From a virus, in IMG/VR virus record IMGVR_UViG_3300021964_000348, positions 1-29,393 of that record: DNA of 29,393 nucleotides, one strand, 5' to 3'. Numbering within the stretch: the first letter of the stretch is position 1; the number at the start of each line of letters is the position of its first letter. Under the pieces are notes generated by a model. It was given only the letters and a program-made list of their open reading frames with translations. It was not told the origin of the DNA and did not search any database. Below are positions 7,302-15,439 of the stretch, one piece after another. The position numbers and the translations under genes are program-made.

Positions 7302-8195
7302 TTAAGTGAGTGTAATGCTGGCTAGTGAATATGTTGGTGATGTAATATCCCAAGCCGTATTAAAGGGAGATAGAACCGTAGTTCCTTTAATTTCACTCAC
7401 GAATATTTCCAATTTACCGTCTACTAAATCTCCTGGTGCTGGTGCACCTAAATCAACATAGTTATCAATAAGTTCTAATGATATTGTAAGAACTGTTGCA
7501 GTTCCTAACGAATTATCTGGAACATCAACTTTTGCTTTTAAACCGTAATAGTTAGCACTATATGGAGTGCTGCTTGATTTTTGAGAATAGGTTTGAAAAC
7601 TATTAGTGAGAGAATAATAGTTAATTGGGTTTTCTGGCCTTGCTGAAAAATCAATAATTACTTCGTCGATTAAATTTTTCCATGCGTTAGACTGTTGAGT
7701 CGGCGATAAGGCATTAGGTGTAAAATTTGTTGTTATTCTTATTTTTCCGCCTGAATTAAAAAAATGTCTAGCATCATCAGCATCAGTCCAGGTAACTGTT
7801 AATTCAGTAGTAGCACTTGAACTCCAGGTGCTTGATGTATCGTCTGACACTTTGGGTGTTGATCCAAATTGACCTACAGCAATATCAAATCTGTTATTAG
7901 TAATCACATCAGAATAATAATCATAATTTTTGAGTGCATCGCCAGCATCATCTGTAATTACAGCATTTAACGGAATATCAGTAAGTGGAGGAGAAGCATT
8001 TCCTGTTTGATGAAGAATGCAATTATAGATATCAAATCTTAGTGCATCCCATTGGCCTTTTTCAATAACTTGCCCTGCTGTAACTGAATTGCTATAGACA
8101 GTTTGTCCGTATCCTTTTGATCCGGCACCGTTGCCTAATATGTTTACAACTTTTGTTCTGATGCCATTGATATCACTAGCAAGAATATCAGCCAT
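7302..8195 (-). CDS. Virion structural protein (paralog of the 332-aa gene downstream)
   Basis: This 297-aa product has the same block order as its downstream neighbour: ADILASDINGIRTKVVNILG, KGYGQTVY, QWDALRFDIYNCI, DDARHFFNSGGKIRI (about 138-152), AWKNLIDEVIIDF, SSTPYSANYYGL and LELIDNYVDLGAP. At DNA level the ARHFF blocks share the run AAAAAATGTCTAGCAT (plus-strand view), so the duplication is not very old or the block is constrained. The ATG overlaps the preceding fibre stop by one base (TAATG), a standard coupling arrangement. It ends with tandem stops TAA TAA. It lacks the Pro/Gly linker of its paralog. A virion role is inferred from composition and from placement among fibre genes; the exact position in the particle is unknown. 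Confidence 0.83.
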   Translation of the reverse strand: MADILASDINGIRTKVVNILGNGAGSKGYGQTVYSNSVTAGQVIEKGQWDALRFDIYNCILHQTGNASPPLTDIPLNAVITDDAGDALKNYDYYSDVITNNRFDIAVGQFGSTPKVSDDTSSTWSSSATTELTVTWTDADDARHFFNSGGKIRITTNFTPNALSPTQQSNAWKNLIDEVIIDFSARPENPINYYSLTNSFQTYSQKSSSTPYSANYYGLKAKVDVPDNSLGTATVLTISLELIDNYVDLGAPAPGDLVDGKLEIFVSEIKGTTVLSPFNTAWDITSPTYSLASITLT

Positions 8196-9955
8196 TATAA
8201 AATCACCGCTTCAATCATTTTAGTTCCTTCAACATCACTACCTTCTAAAGCAATAGCAAATACGTTTGGTGAATCATCTGATCTTACTGCCGCGCCCTCG
8301 TCGCCTGCTACAAGTCTATCACCTTTTGCTACCGTTCCTGTTACTTTAACAGGAACTCTTCCTTTAAGTGCAACATATTGTCCGCCTGATAAATGTGAAT
8401 TCATCATAAACGCAGGACTTTGGGATATTACACCTATTGCTTTATCTCCGGATGATGAAGCAGTTACTTCTCTGAACCCTCCAACGGAAATTACTGTGCC
8501 ATAATCATAATCTTTATCTGTTAGATATTTTTCTGCAAGGTCAGCATATCTCGCTGCCGTTGCTGTTCCATCAAAAAGGTTAGCACGTAGGTCTCCTGAT
8601 GAAGTTCTTGCTGCAATTGAACTATTCGCCGGAATAGTTTTTGCAGTTTTATAAATCGGATCCGTATCAACTGCACCGTCGTCAATTTTAACTCTATCTG
8701 TTTTATCAGATATTCCAATAAACTGAGTAGCAGTGATGTTACCTGAAGAATTTCTAATCGGAATCGACGCAACTCCACCTGGCACTGTTTCAGATGCCGC
8801 TAAACTGTTAAGCAAACTTGAATTAGATGCATTACCAGTTAAGTCTCCGCTCACGTTACCAAATAGTGTTCCTCTTAGTGTTGCGCCTACATATCCAATT
8901 TCTTCAGCAGCAGCATCGATCATCTTCTGTGCTGAATTAGAAAATAAATCTCCAGTGTGTGATCCGGTAGTATTTCCAGTTACATTACCTGTTAGGTCTC
9001 CATAATAGTCTGCTGCATACACATCTTTCCAACGAAGACTAGTTTCGCCTAAATCAAACTCATTGTTTAATCCTGGTCTAAAACCAGTAATTGTAAATTC
9101 ACCTGCTTTATTTCTAGTAACACCTGCGTTGACTAAGAAACTAATTGGTTCTCCAGTGATACTTTCAAATACAATGTCGTCACCATTTTCAATAATTACT
9201 TTAAGATCATTTTGATCTCCAAGCGTATAACCGTTATCATCAAATCTAATAGTCGAAGTAAATGCTACTTCGCCTTTTTGTAAGAAGTTATCTGCTGATA
9301 CTCCTCCAAGTTTTAAACTGTTTGAAGTTGTTCCCCAGTAAACAAAGTCATCACTTGTAATACCGTTAGAATCTGTATTAACTAAAGTAAACCCTTTCTT
9401 AACTAGGGTAAAACCTTCAATAGGATTAACAGTAGAATTTAAAGTAAATGCTGTTTGCGAAATTATTCCAACTGTTCGACCACCTGCAATCATTTTTAAG
9501 ATACTATGATTTGTGTTTCCGGTATCTTTAACAACTTGTGCAACAACACCACTAGTTCCAAGATCTGGTGATGCTTCAGGACCAACTAATACAAATTCTG
9601 CGCCTGACCATGCATATAATTGTTTTGCGGCAGTATCCCACCACATATCTCCAGTTCCAAGACCGCCGGGTGCAGTATCACTTACTTCAGCACCTGATGC
9701 AGATTTAAACTTAGTTCCATCGTAAAACTTTAATTTTTTGTTGCCACTGTCATACCAAATTTGGCCTTCTATTACTTTTGGGGGACTGGTTGTGTTTGAA
9801 AAGTTTTCTAATAGATGCAGAAAATTTTCATTTTGAACTTCGCCATAGCCAGCATAGTTTTTACCTACAAATCGTAAATCTGTAGTTGTATCGATAGTTC
9901 CGTCGGCTACTGACGTTAAAAAAGTTCCGTTAAATTTATCTACTTGGTATGCCAT
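8195..9955 (-). CDS. Tail-fibre-like protein with GYGE N-module and YADLAEKY C-terminal domain
   Basis: This 586-aa fibre paralog starts with the module shared by four genes here (about 1-130): NYAGYGEVQNENFLHLLENF, VIEGQIWYDSGNKKLKFYDG, GDMWWDTAAKQLYAWSG and LVGPEASPD. Such modules probably attach the fibre or build its shaft. The middle has Gly/Asn/Thr repeats (GDLTGNVTGNTTGSHTGDL, GNVSGDLTGNAS) typical of trimeric beta-helical fibres. The C-terminal 115 residues (about 470-586) begin ARYADLAEKYLTDKDYDYG and continue with GVISQSPAFMMNS and VALKGRVPVKVTGTVAKGDRLV. I know this C-terminal type from phage fibre tips; it may be related to intramolecular chaperone or peptidase G2-like domains, but that is unsure. 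A site AGGAAAAACGCAAAATG and an AATAAATA element precede the start. Confidence 0.88.
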   Translation of the reverse strand: MAYQVDKFNGTFLTSVADGTIDTTTDLRFVGKNYAGYGEVQNENFLHLLENFSNTTSPPKVIEGQIWYDSGNKKLKFYDGTKFKSASGAEVSDTAPGGLGTGDMWWDTAAKQLYAWSGAEFVLVGPEASPDLGTSGVVAQVVKDTGNTNHSILKMIAGGRTVGIISQTAFTLNSTVNPIEGFTLVKKGFTLVNTDSNGITSDDFVYWGTTSNSLKLGGVSADNFLQKGEVAFTSTIRFDDNGYTLGDQNDLKVIIENGDDIVFESITGEPISFLVNAGVTRNKAGEFTITGFRPGLNNEFDLGETSLRWKDVYAADYYGDLTGNVTGNTTGSHTGDLFSNSAQKMIDAAAEEIGYVGATLRGTLFGNVSGDLTGNASNSSLLNSLAASETVPGGVASIPIRNSSGNITATQFIGISDKTDRVKIDDGAVDTDPIYKTAKTIPANSSIAARTSSGDLRANLFDGTATAARYADLAEKYLTDKDYDYGTVISVGGFREVTASSSGDKAIGVISQSPAFMMNSHLSGGQYVALKGRVPVKVTGTVAKGDRLVAGDEGAAVRSDDSPNVFAIALEGSDVEGTKMIEAVIL

Positions 9956-9979
9956 TTTGCGTTTTTCCTAGTTCACTTG

Positions 9980-9987
9980 TATTTATT
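9980..9987 (-). promoter_or_regulatory. Candidate late promoter (AATAAATA)
   Basis: Minus-strand CGAATAAATA sits in the 37-bp gap between the 154-aa gene and the 586-aa fibre gene, 24 bases ahead of the fibre ATG, with AGGA between them. It has one mismatch to the T4 late consensus TATAAATA. Confidence 0.48.
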
Positions 9988-9992
9988 CGTTT

Positions 9993-10457
9993 TTACTTCA
10001 TAAGCATCAAGCATGCCCAATTTCTTTCAACACCGGCTGTGCTAATAGAGTGCGTATTTTTAAGAGAAAATTCCACTCCTTGCCCTCTCTGTAGCGTTAC
10101 TACTTGACCATCTATAGTAATACTGTTATTATCTGTAAGACTGTAAGCAATTATAGTTCCTGCTACAGTTTCGCCATCCCAGGCATTCATTTCATCTAAA
10201 AAACCTGTATTTGCAGGAAATTTAATAAAATATCCAATGACTGCTTTGTTTATGTCTTCTTCTGCAAAATAAGATTTGAAGGCTGATCTTTGTGTTCTAT
10301 TCCAACCCTTCCATTTAGAAACTTCATACTTGCTTAGGTTTCCGTAGTTATTAGCACCTAATCTAATAACGCCTGATACAAAATCAACATTAGATTTTAA
10401 TGCATCTAGTGCTGTTAAATTTTCCGAACTTAATGCTGTTTTTAAAATGTGTGCCAT
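9993..10457 (-). CDS. Hypothetical protein, 154 aa, possible cupin-like beta fold
   Basis: I do not recognise a named family. The N-terminal 75 residues are helical and include GVIRLGANNYGNLSKYEVSKWKGWNRTQRSAFKSYF. The rest looks like alternating beta strands: AGTIIAYSLTDNNSITIDGQVVTLQRGQGVEFSLKN, then THSISTAGVERNWACLMLMK. A strand, turn, GQVVTLQRGQGVEF and final NTHSI arrangement recalls the end of small cupin or jelly-roll barrels, but the HxH metal motif of metal-binding cupins is absent. It follows the 2OG oxygenase gene after a 5-bp gap and precedes a late-promoter-like site, so it closes a three-gene group between two fibre genes. A role in the virion or with the oxygenase is possible; neither is shown. 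Confidence 0.72.
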   Translation of the reverse strand: MAHILKTALSSENLTALDALKSNVDFVSGVIRLGANNYGNLSKYEVSKWKGWNRTQRSAFKSYFAEEDINKAVIGYFIKFPANTGFLDEMNAWDGETVAGTIIAYSLTDNNSITIDGQVVTLQRGQGVEFSLKNTHSISTAGVERNWACLMLMK

Positions 10458-10462
10458 AATAC

Positions 10463-10933
10463 CTACTCGTAAAGATATACCAATGAATATCTTTTGTTGT
10501 TTACTGGTGCAACACTATGCACCGGCCCTATTCCGTCAATACAAATTCCTTGACCAACAGAATCTTTAATAAATTCGTTGTCTTCGATCATCACACCATC
10601 GTTGCTATCTTGTAATGAAATAACTAAATTTTTTCTATAATGATCAACGTCTCTATGCTTACCTAGGTAATCACCTACGTTGTATCTATTTATTGCTATT
10701 TCCGCAAGCCTGTGTTCTTCAAAATTAGGTGCAATTGATTTTAAAAATTCAATCATATGTTTTGGCATCTGTGAATGTCCACAGAAATCATATGCACACG
10801 ACGAATTCTCTACCTGTCTAGGTGGAGTAAGTTGTGATCTTCTAACCCACCTTGCTTCTTCAAGAGTTTCGGCATATTGCTTTGCTCTTAGTGCAGTAAC
10901 TTTATCAAGGTATTTAGATATCACGTATGTCAT
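10463..10933 (-). CDS. 2-oxoglutarate/Fe(II)-dependent dioxygenase
   Basis: A 156-aa product with the double-stranded beta-helix signature of 2OG-Fe(II) oxygenases. INRYNVGDYLGKHRD supplies His93 and Asp95 of the HxD pair, IGPVHSVAPV supplies the distal His139, and KRYSLVYLYE provides Arg148, which would bind 2-oxoglutarate. These enzymes hydroxylate protein, nucleic acid or small-molecule substrates; several marine phages carry them near tail genes, target unknown. The frame is open back to 11077, but a well-placed AGGAG lies 7 bases before ATG 10933, and upstream residues merely shadow the preceding gene, so I start at MTYVISKYL. This gives a 20-bp overlap. Location between fibre genes suggests, without proof, hydroxylation of a fibre protein. 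Confidence 0.86.
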   Translation of the reverse strand: MTYVISKYLDKVTALRAKQYAETLEEARWVRRSQLTPPRQVENSSCAYDFCGHSQMPKHMIEFLKSIAPNFEEHRLAEIAINRYNVGDYLGKHRDVDHYRKNLVISLQDSNDGVMIEDNEFIKDSVGQGICIDGIGPVHSVAPVNNKRYSLVYLYE

Positions 10934-11420
10934 CCCCATACTCCTGTATAGCACCCTCATATTTTTCTGCAATATCTGCATCAATATCTTCAGTGCTTTT
11001 ATATTCAACCTGTGAATTATTTTTAAAGTATTCTTTTCTAATGCCATTAGCACGTCTGACTTCAACAATAAAGTCATTCATTTCTTTCAATTCTTCTACT
11101 TCAATGCCAGCATTGTCTGCTAATCTTTCAATTGCTGAACCTAGTATGCTCAATTGATTTTCTAAAGGATATTTGTCTGTAATTCTATTTCTTGCAAGTG
11201 TATTGAGAGCATCCTCTGTCATTAAAAGAGTTGCATTCCTGTCATAAATTTCGTAACTATCGTAAGTTCCTCTTACGTTTTCATTATCTAAATCTATTTC
11301 AATTTCTCTATACAAATAAAGATCGTGATTTAAAAGTGACTGATCTTCAACCATTCCTAAAACAGTTGTAAACTTATTGTTTAGTTTGTTGAATTGCGCA
11401 AGTGCTGTTTGTCTATTCAT
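10914..11420 (-). CDS. Hypothetical protein, 168 aa
   Basis: The product is highly charged and predicted by eye to be largely helical: MNRQTALAQFNKLNNKFTT, then YLYREIEIDLDNENVRGTYDSYEIYDRN, then long helices such as QLSILGSAIERLADNAG and EVEELKEMNDFIVEVRRAN, with an acidic tail EYGDDIRDI. I recognise no family and see no catalytic motif, Cys pair or membrane segment. The frame extends nine codons upstream to a GTG at 11447 inside the preceding fibre gene, but the internal ATG at 11420 lies just after that fibre's stop codon and gives a more natural start, with AGGA about 11 bases upstream. It overlaps the oxygenase gene by 20 bp. It could be a chaperone or assembly protein for adjacent fibres; that is only a guess. 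Confidence 0.75.
   Translation of the reverse strand: MNRQTALAQFNKLNNKFTTVLGMVEDQSLLNHDLYLYREIEIDLDNENVRGTYDSYEIYDRNATLLMTEDALNTLARNRITDKYPLENQLSILGSAIERLADNAGIEVEELKEMNDFIVEVRRANGIRKEYFKNNSQVEYKSTEDIDADIAEKYEGAIQEYGDDIRDI
10941..10945 (-). promoter_or_regulatory. Ribosome-binding site AGGAG deciding the oxygenase start
   Basis: AGGAG on the minus strand is 7 bases before ATG 10933 and only 1 base before ATG 10939. This spacing favours the start at 10933 over the longer frame beginning at 11077. Confidence 0.55.
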
Positions 11421-11425
11421 ACCAA

Positions 11426-11433
11426 TATTTATC
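11426..11433 (-). promoter_or_regulatory. Weak late-promoter-like octamer overlapping a stop codon (GATAAATA)
   Basis: The same GATAAATA octamer as in two gaps further left spans the TAA stop of the 697-aa fibre gene. The next ATG is only 5 bases downstream, which would make that transcript nearly leaderless. It may be a real initiation site for the following genes, or a chance product of the stop codon context. Confidence 0.28.
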
Positions 11434-13522
11434 CTACCGTTAACCACGTGCCATTAGCCTGCTTCTGAACAGTCTGTTTGTATCTATCATAAACGGTAGC
11501 ATTACCACCGTTACCGTTTCTTGGTGCGTTGTAAACTCTTTCATTCCAGAACGCAACCTTTGTTCCTGTAGGAAAACTCGCATACGTGGCCTGCACATTG
11601 GCTAGTGTTGTTGCACCTGCCCAATAAGGATTTATTCCTTGTGTTGCAGCATCCACATACTGTTTAGTTGCTGCGTGTAAATTTGCTGTAGGGTTAGAAT
11701 GTAGCGTTAAGAATCCAGTCATTGTATCGCCGGATTTTAAAACGTTATTTGTTGCAGTTGTAGCAGTTGTAGCATTACCTGTTAAGTTTGCTGTAATTGT
11801 TCCTGCACTAAAGTTTCCACTTGCATCTCTTGCCACTACCTTGCTTGCAGTATTTGCACTTGTTGCATCCACATCAAATTGTCTCGATGCTAACCCGTCA
11901 TAACTTGTTCCATTAAGATAAGCACCTGGTATGAGATCTGCTACTGCCGGAGACCCCCAATAAGGCGCACCTCCAGTGCCGCCGGTATGCAGTATTTCAC
12001 CTGCGGTTCCTGCAGGAAGCAACGCAGTTGCTCCAGACGCAGTCTGGTAAGCAAAGGAGCCTGCGGCTCCGCCCGCGATATTTGCAGCGGTTGTTGCTAG
12101 AGTGGCTGTATCAGCGTTTCCTTGTAAACTACCTATGAAAGTATTAGCATGGACATTATCCCATTCTAAATTAGATTTTCCTAAATCAACATCTCCATTA
12201 GTTGTTGGAACCAGTGCACCATTGGCTCCTGTTCCTGCCGTTACCGAAACATCAGGAGATATAATTTTTATAGAAGAAGTATCGGTTCCATCATCTACTG
12301 TAATTGTTAATTGTCTAGTGGCTGTTAAACTGGAGTTTGTTCCTGATGACGCAATGGTTAAATTACTGTTTACTAAAATATTTCCAACTACTTCTAAACT
12401 TATGAGGTTGCCTACCTGCTGTAAATTACTGTTTATAACATTTGTTGCTAGAGATATCCCTGTCAGTGTATTTGCCGCTGCTGGAACTGTAATGTCATCC
12501 TGTCCATCAAACGCAACACCGTTGATATTTCTCGCTGTTCTCAATTTTGTTGCACTGAAAGCATTACCACTTAGGCTAGGTCCAACAAATGAATTTGCCT
12601 GTATTACGTCAAATCTTGAAGTTCCTGTTGTGGCAGTTACATTACCGTATAATTCTCCTGAAAGATTAGCAGTGATTAGTCCTGCTGCAAATCCTCCGGC
12701 TGCATTTCTTGAAACAATTGTTCCTATGCTGTTTGCCGAAGTTGCATTAACGTCCCATGTAATATCGCTGCTACCATTAAATGAACTTCCTGTAATGTAA
12801 TCTCCCGGTCTCAACGGTTCTGTTGTTGAAGAAGTTATCGTGATGTCTCTGGTTCCATCAAATCCGGTTCCATTAATTTTTCTAGTTGTTTGTAATTCTG
12901 ATGCCGTGTCAGCATTTCCGTGTAGGTTACCCTTAATAAATGTATTGCTGTTTAGTGTAATTCCTGCATCAAGTTGATCAAATCCTGCTCTCGTGTTGGT
13001 AGATCCTAATCTAAATGGAACTCCTGTAACAATGCCAACGACCGTGCCATCGACCGTTAGTTCTATCGCGGCATGATTAATTGCTGTGTCCGATACCAAG
13101 GTTGTGCTTCTTGCTCTTGTCGTATCAAACCCTTCAGCCGTTTCTGGACCTATGAATACCCAACCTGAACCATTATAGGTATGCAATGTATTGTGTGGTG
13201 TCTTTAACCAAAATGCGCCTGTTGGAGGATCAACTGGTGGGGTTCCGGACAGTTTTGCCGCTCCAACCTCTACCCACTTATCACCGTCCCAAACTTTGAT
13301 CACATTTACATTAGTGTCAAACCATAATTGGCCGGCTATTGGTGTTGATGGGGCAGTGTTGTGTGCAAAATTTTCTAATAAAAACAGAAAGTTTTCATTC
13401 TGTGCTTCACCATATCCAATATAATTTCTACCAACAAGTGTAATACTGCTGTCATTGTTTACGGTAGCATCCTGCAACGTTGTAAACGCTGTTCCGTCTG
13501 TCTTATTAATTACGTATGCCAT
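11429..13522 (-). CDS. Long tail-fibre-like protein with internal repeats
   Basis: This 697-aa fibre paralog opens with the shared N-module (about 1-130): NYIGYGEAQNENFLFLLENF, PIAGQLWFDTNVNVIKVWDG, TGAFWLKTPHNTLHTYNG, FIGPE. The long middle is made of Gly/Ala/Thr/Asn-rich beta repeats with recurring TARNINGVAFDG-type units and LTGNATTATTATN-type spacers. One unit of about 55 residues (PGDYITGSSFNG...GLITANLSGELYGN) recurs near the end (PGAYLNGTSYDG...GTITANLTGNAT). HAATKQYVDAATQG (about 616-629) is the linker usually found just before a fibre head in T4-like phages. The final 70 residues (YWAGATTLANVQATYASFPTG onward) form the probable tip. AGGAG lies 7 bases before the ATG. It is likely a distal fibre subunit, possibly for host recognition. 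Confidence 0.87.
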   Translation of the reverse strand: MAYVINKTDGTAFTTLQDATVNNDSSITLVGRNYIGYGEAQNENFLFLLENFAHNTAPSTPIAGQLWFDTNVNVIKVWDGDKWVEVGAAKLSGTPPVDPPTGAFWLKTPHNTLHTYNGSGWVFIGPETAEGFDTTRARSTTLVSDTAINHAAIELTVDGTVVGIVTGVPFRLGSTNTRAGFDQLDAGITLNSNTFIKGNLHGNADTASELQTTRKINGTGFDGTRDITITSSTTEPLRPGDYITGSSFNGSSDITWDVNATSANSIGTIVSRNAAGGFAAGLITANLSGELYGNVTATTGTSRFDVIQANSFVGPSLSGNAFSATKLRTARNINGVAFDGQDDITVPAAANTLTGISLATNVINSNLQQVGNLISLEVVGNILVNSNLTIASSGTNSSLTATRQLTITVDDGTDTSSIKIISPDVSVTAGTGANGALVPTTNGDVDLGKSNLEWDNVHANTFIGSLQGNADTATLATTAANIAGGAAGSFAYQTASGATALLPAGTAGEILHTGGTGGAPYWGSPAVADLIPGAYLNGTSYDGLASRQFDVDATSANTASKVVARDASGNFSAGTITANLTGNATTATTATNNVLKSGDTMTGFLTLHSNPTANLHAATKQYVDAATQGINPYWAGATTLANVQATYASFPTGTKVAFWNERVYNAPRNGNGGNATVYDRYKQTVQKQANGTWLTVG

Positions 13523-13540
13523 CTAACGCTCCTAGTTTCC

Positions 13541-15436
13541 TTACGGTAATACAACTTCTGAAACAAATGACCAAGCACCTGCCGATAGTTGGAAAGTCTT
13601 AATTACTCTTGTTGTTGTTACAACCGGAGCAGGCACTGTTGCATTTGCTATTGAAATGTCAATAAGAGCAGGTGCAGTTCCGGTCGGTGTTACAAAATCA
13701 GCCGTCTGCTCAGTCACTAACGGATTGATGCTTAGGCTTCCTGTTGAATTACTAATAGTTGTGCAAAGTATTCTTGCAGTAACACCGTTTCTATATTCCG
13801 CTGGTGGTGCAAGATTTGCTAGAATCTGTGAAGCAATATATGTGTTTGGTTTACCATCCGATAAATCCATAGAAAATGCTAGACTTCTAGTTTCTATGAC
13901 GTCATCAACATATTCCTTGCTTGCAGCATCTGTTTGATCAATAGGATCGGCCAATCCAGTAATTCTAGGACTGCCAATTAATGCAATATTACCAGTTCCA
14001 TCTGCTTCTAATTCTAGATCATCATTATTTGCAACTGTTTCAATCTTGTTATTTTCTAACCTTAACTGTGTTACCGGAGGAGCACCAGGTCCGATGTTAA
14101 CCACGTTCTGTGTTCCAAAAGAAGTAACACCTGGAATGCTAGTAATTCCACTTCCTAATGAAGTTTCGTTAATTACTGAAACACCATTAATCTTAAATTC
14201 TTTTCCTGATCTTAGATTTATATCTTCTGAACTATTCCAGGCTTTGCCTTTTAGATCAGGTCTTCTACTTGCAGCAGCCGTATCTACATCAGCCCAAACA
14301 AAAATATGATCATAAAGATCATCTCCCGAAGCGCCAACTGTTCCTCGTAGTATGATTCCACCGCCATCTGCAATACTGTTAGAATTAGTTACAGAATTTC
14401 CGGTTTCTGCCATAACAATATTTTTATTTTCTACCGTTAGATCTTCTGTTTTGATTGAAAGAACTTCTCCATCGTCAATGGTCAATGTTCCTCTGATAAT
14501 GGTGTCTCCTTTAATTTCGAGACTACCTCCCATAATAACATTACTATCGGTATATGGCTCATAAATTTTTACTGTTCTGCTCGTAGCATCTACTACCACT
14601 GCATTTTCCTGTAGCAGTCCTTTTCTAACGTTTAATACAAGTGTCTTATCTGAGGCGGAGTTAGTTAAAAATACGTTACCATTGCCGTCAACATATAAGT
14701 TACCTTGGTCACCTGCTCCAAACACTACTCCTAAATTGGTATTAATTCTTACCTGTCCTGCAAATGAGTTTGAAGTATCTCTTCTAGCATATGTTGTTGC
14801 ATCAATGCTTCCGAGTTTTTCTGAGTTTGTTGCGGTAACATCGAATTTCATACCAGAAAGCGTTCCTTGATTGAAGCCTGGGTTAATATCTCCGCTATAT
14901 CCTGCTATTGCATTCTTAGGTGTAAATGCATCCTTTGAAAAAATTCCTAATAACACTCCGTTATTGTAAAGAGAAGTTATTACTCGTGTTTGGTTAAGAC
15001 TATCTAAGATACTAAAAACTTGTAATCCACTCAATCCTTGTGCTTCTGAATAATCAGGTCCTAACAGAATTGTGTTTTCACCGTCAAAGAAATATAACTG
15101 CTTCTGTGTATCGTTGAACCAAAGATCTCCAACTCCTAATGTGCTTGGTTGTGTTGCTGAGATCGTAGCAGAACTTACAGGAACAAATGCTGTTCCACTA
15201 TAAACTTTTAATTTATTTTCAGTTCCGTCAAACCAAATTTGTCCTTTGATAGGATTTACTGGACTCGTTGTTCCTGAAAAATTTTCTAATAATTTAATAA
15301 AGTTTTCATTTAGTGCTTCCCCAAAGCCGCTGTAGTTTTTACCAATAAGAGTAATATCAGTTGATAGTGTATCAACTTGGCCATCTGCTACTGTTGCTAT
15401 AATTGTTCCATCTGTTTTATTAATCTGATAAGCCAT
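13541..15436 (-). CDS. Tail-fibre-like protein
   Basis: This 631-aa protein starts with the shared fibre N-module: NYSGFGEALNENFIKLLENF, PIKGQIWFDGTENKLKVYSG, GDLWFNDTQKQLYFFDG, LLGPD. After it come beta-rich repeats (residues about 180-330) and a short block EGLTI-like (GDTIIRGTLTIDDGEVLSIKTEDLTVENKNIVMAE) of the kind seen in T4-like fibre shafts. DQTDAASKEYVDDVIETRSL (about 500-520) is the linker that precedes a fibre head, leaving a C-terminal domain of about 110 residues ending WSFVSEVVLP. The gene follows its upstream paralog after three bases; the junction TAATAGATG is identical to the one before that paralog. A host-contact role is inferred from the family. Confidence 0.87.
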   Translation of the reverse strand: MAYQINKTDGTIIATVADGQVDTLSTDITLIGKNYSGFGEALNENFIKLLENFSGTTSPVNPIKGQIWFDGTENKLKVYSGTAFVPVSSATISATQPSTLGVGDLWFNDTQKQLYFFDGENTILLGPDYSEAQGLSGLQVFSILDSLNQTRVITSLYNNGVLLGIFSKDAFTPKNAIAGYSGDINPGFNQGTLSGMKFDVTATNSEKLGSIDATTYARRDTSNSFAGQVRINTNLGVVFGAGDQGNLYVDGNGNVFLTNSASDKTLVLNVRKGLLQENAVVVDATSRTVKIYEPYTDSNVIMGGSLEIKGDTIIRGTLTIDDGEVLSIKTEDLTVENKNIVMAETGNSVTNSNSIADGGGIILRGTVGASGDDLYDHIFVWADVDTAAASRRPDLKGKAWNSSEDINLRSGKEFKINGVSVINETSLGSGITSIPGVTSFGTQNVVNIGPGAPPVTQLRLENNKIETVANNDDLELEADGTGNIALIGSPRITGLADPIDQTDAASKEYVDDVIETRSLAFSMDLSDGKPNTYIASQILANLAPPAEYRNGVTARILCTTISNSTGSLSINPLVTEQTADFVTPTGTAPALIDISIANATVPAPVVTTTRVIKTFQLSAGAWSFVSEVVLP

Positions 15437-15439
15437 CTA

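Noticed and set aside
7283-7310. CTCAC/GTGAG inverted repeat as a terminator
   Set aside because: The arms are only 5 bases with an 18-base loop, with no U-tract after it on the minus strand; it overlaps coding sequence.
8521-8778. 85-codon minus-strand frame within the 586-aa fibre gene
   Set aside because: It is a Leu/Arg/Gln-rich shadow in another frame of a well supported gene.
10686-10693. TATTTATT (minus AATAAATA) inside the oxygenase gene
   Set aside because: It is within coding sequence with no following start or ribosome-binding site. It shows that such octamers can occur by chance here.
10934-11077. N-terminal extension of the oxygenase frame to 11077
   Set aside because: These residues lie in the shadow of the 168-aa gene, and a better ribosome-binding site marks ATG 10933.
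12102-12800. 232-codon open frame on the plus strand
   Set aside because: It is antisense to the 697-aa fibre gene. Its composition is a reflection of the Ala/Thr/Gly repeats; no start signal or family was seen.
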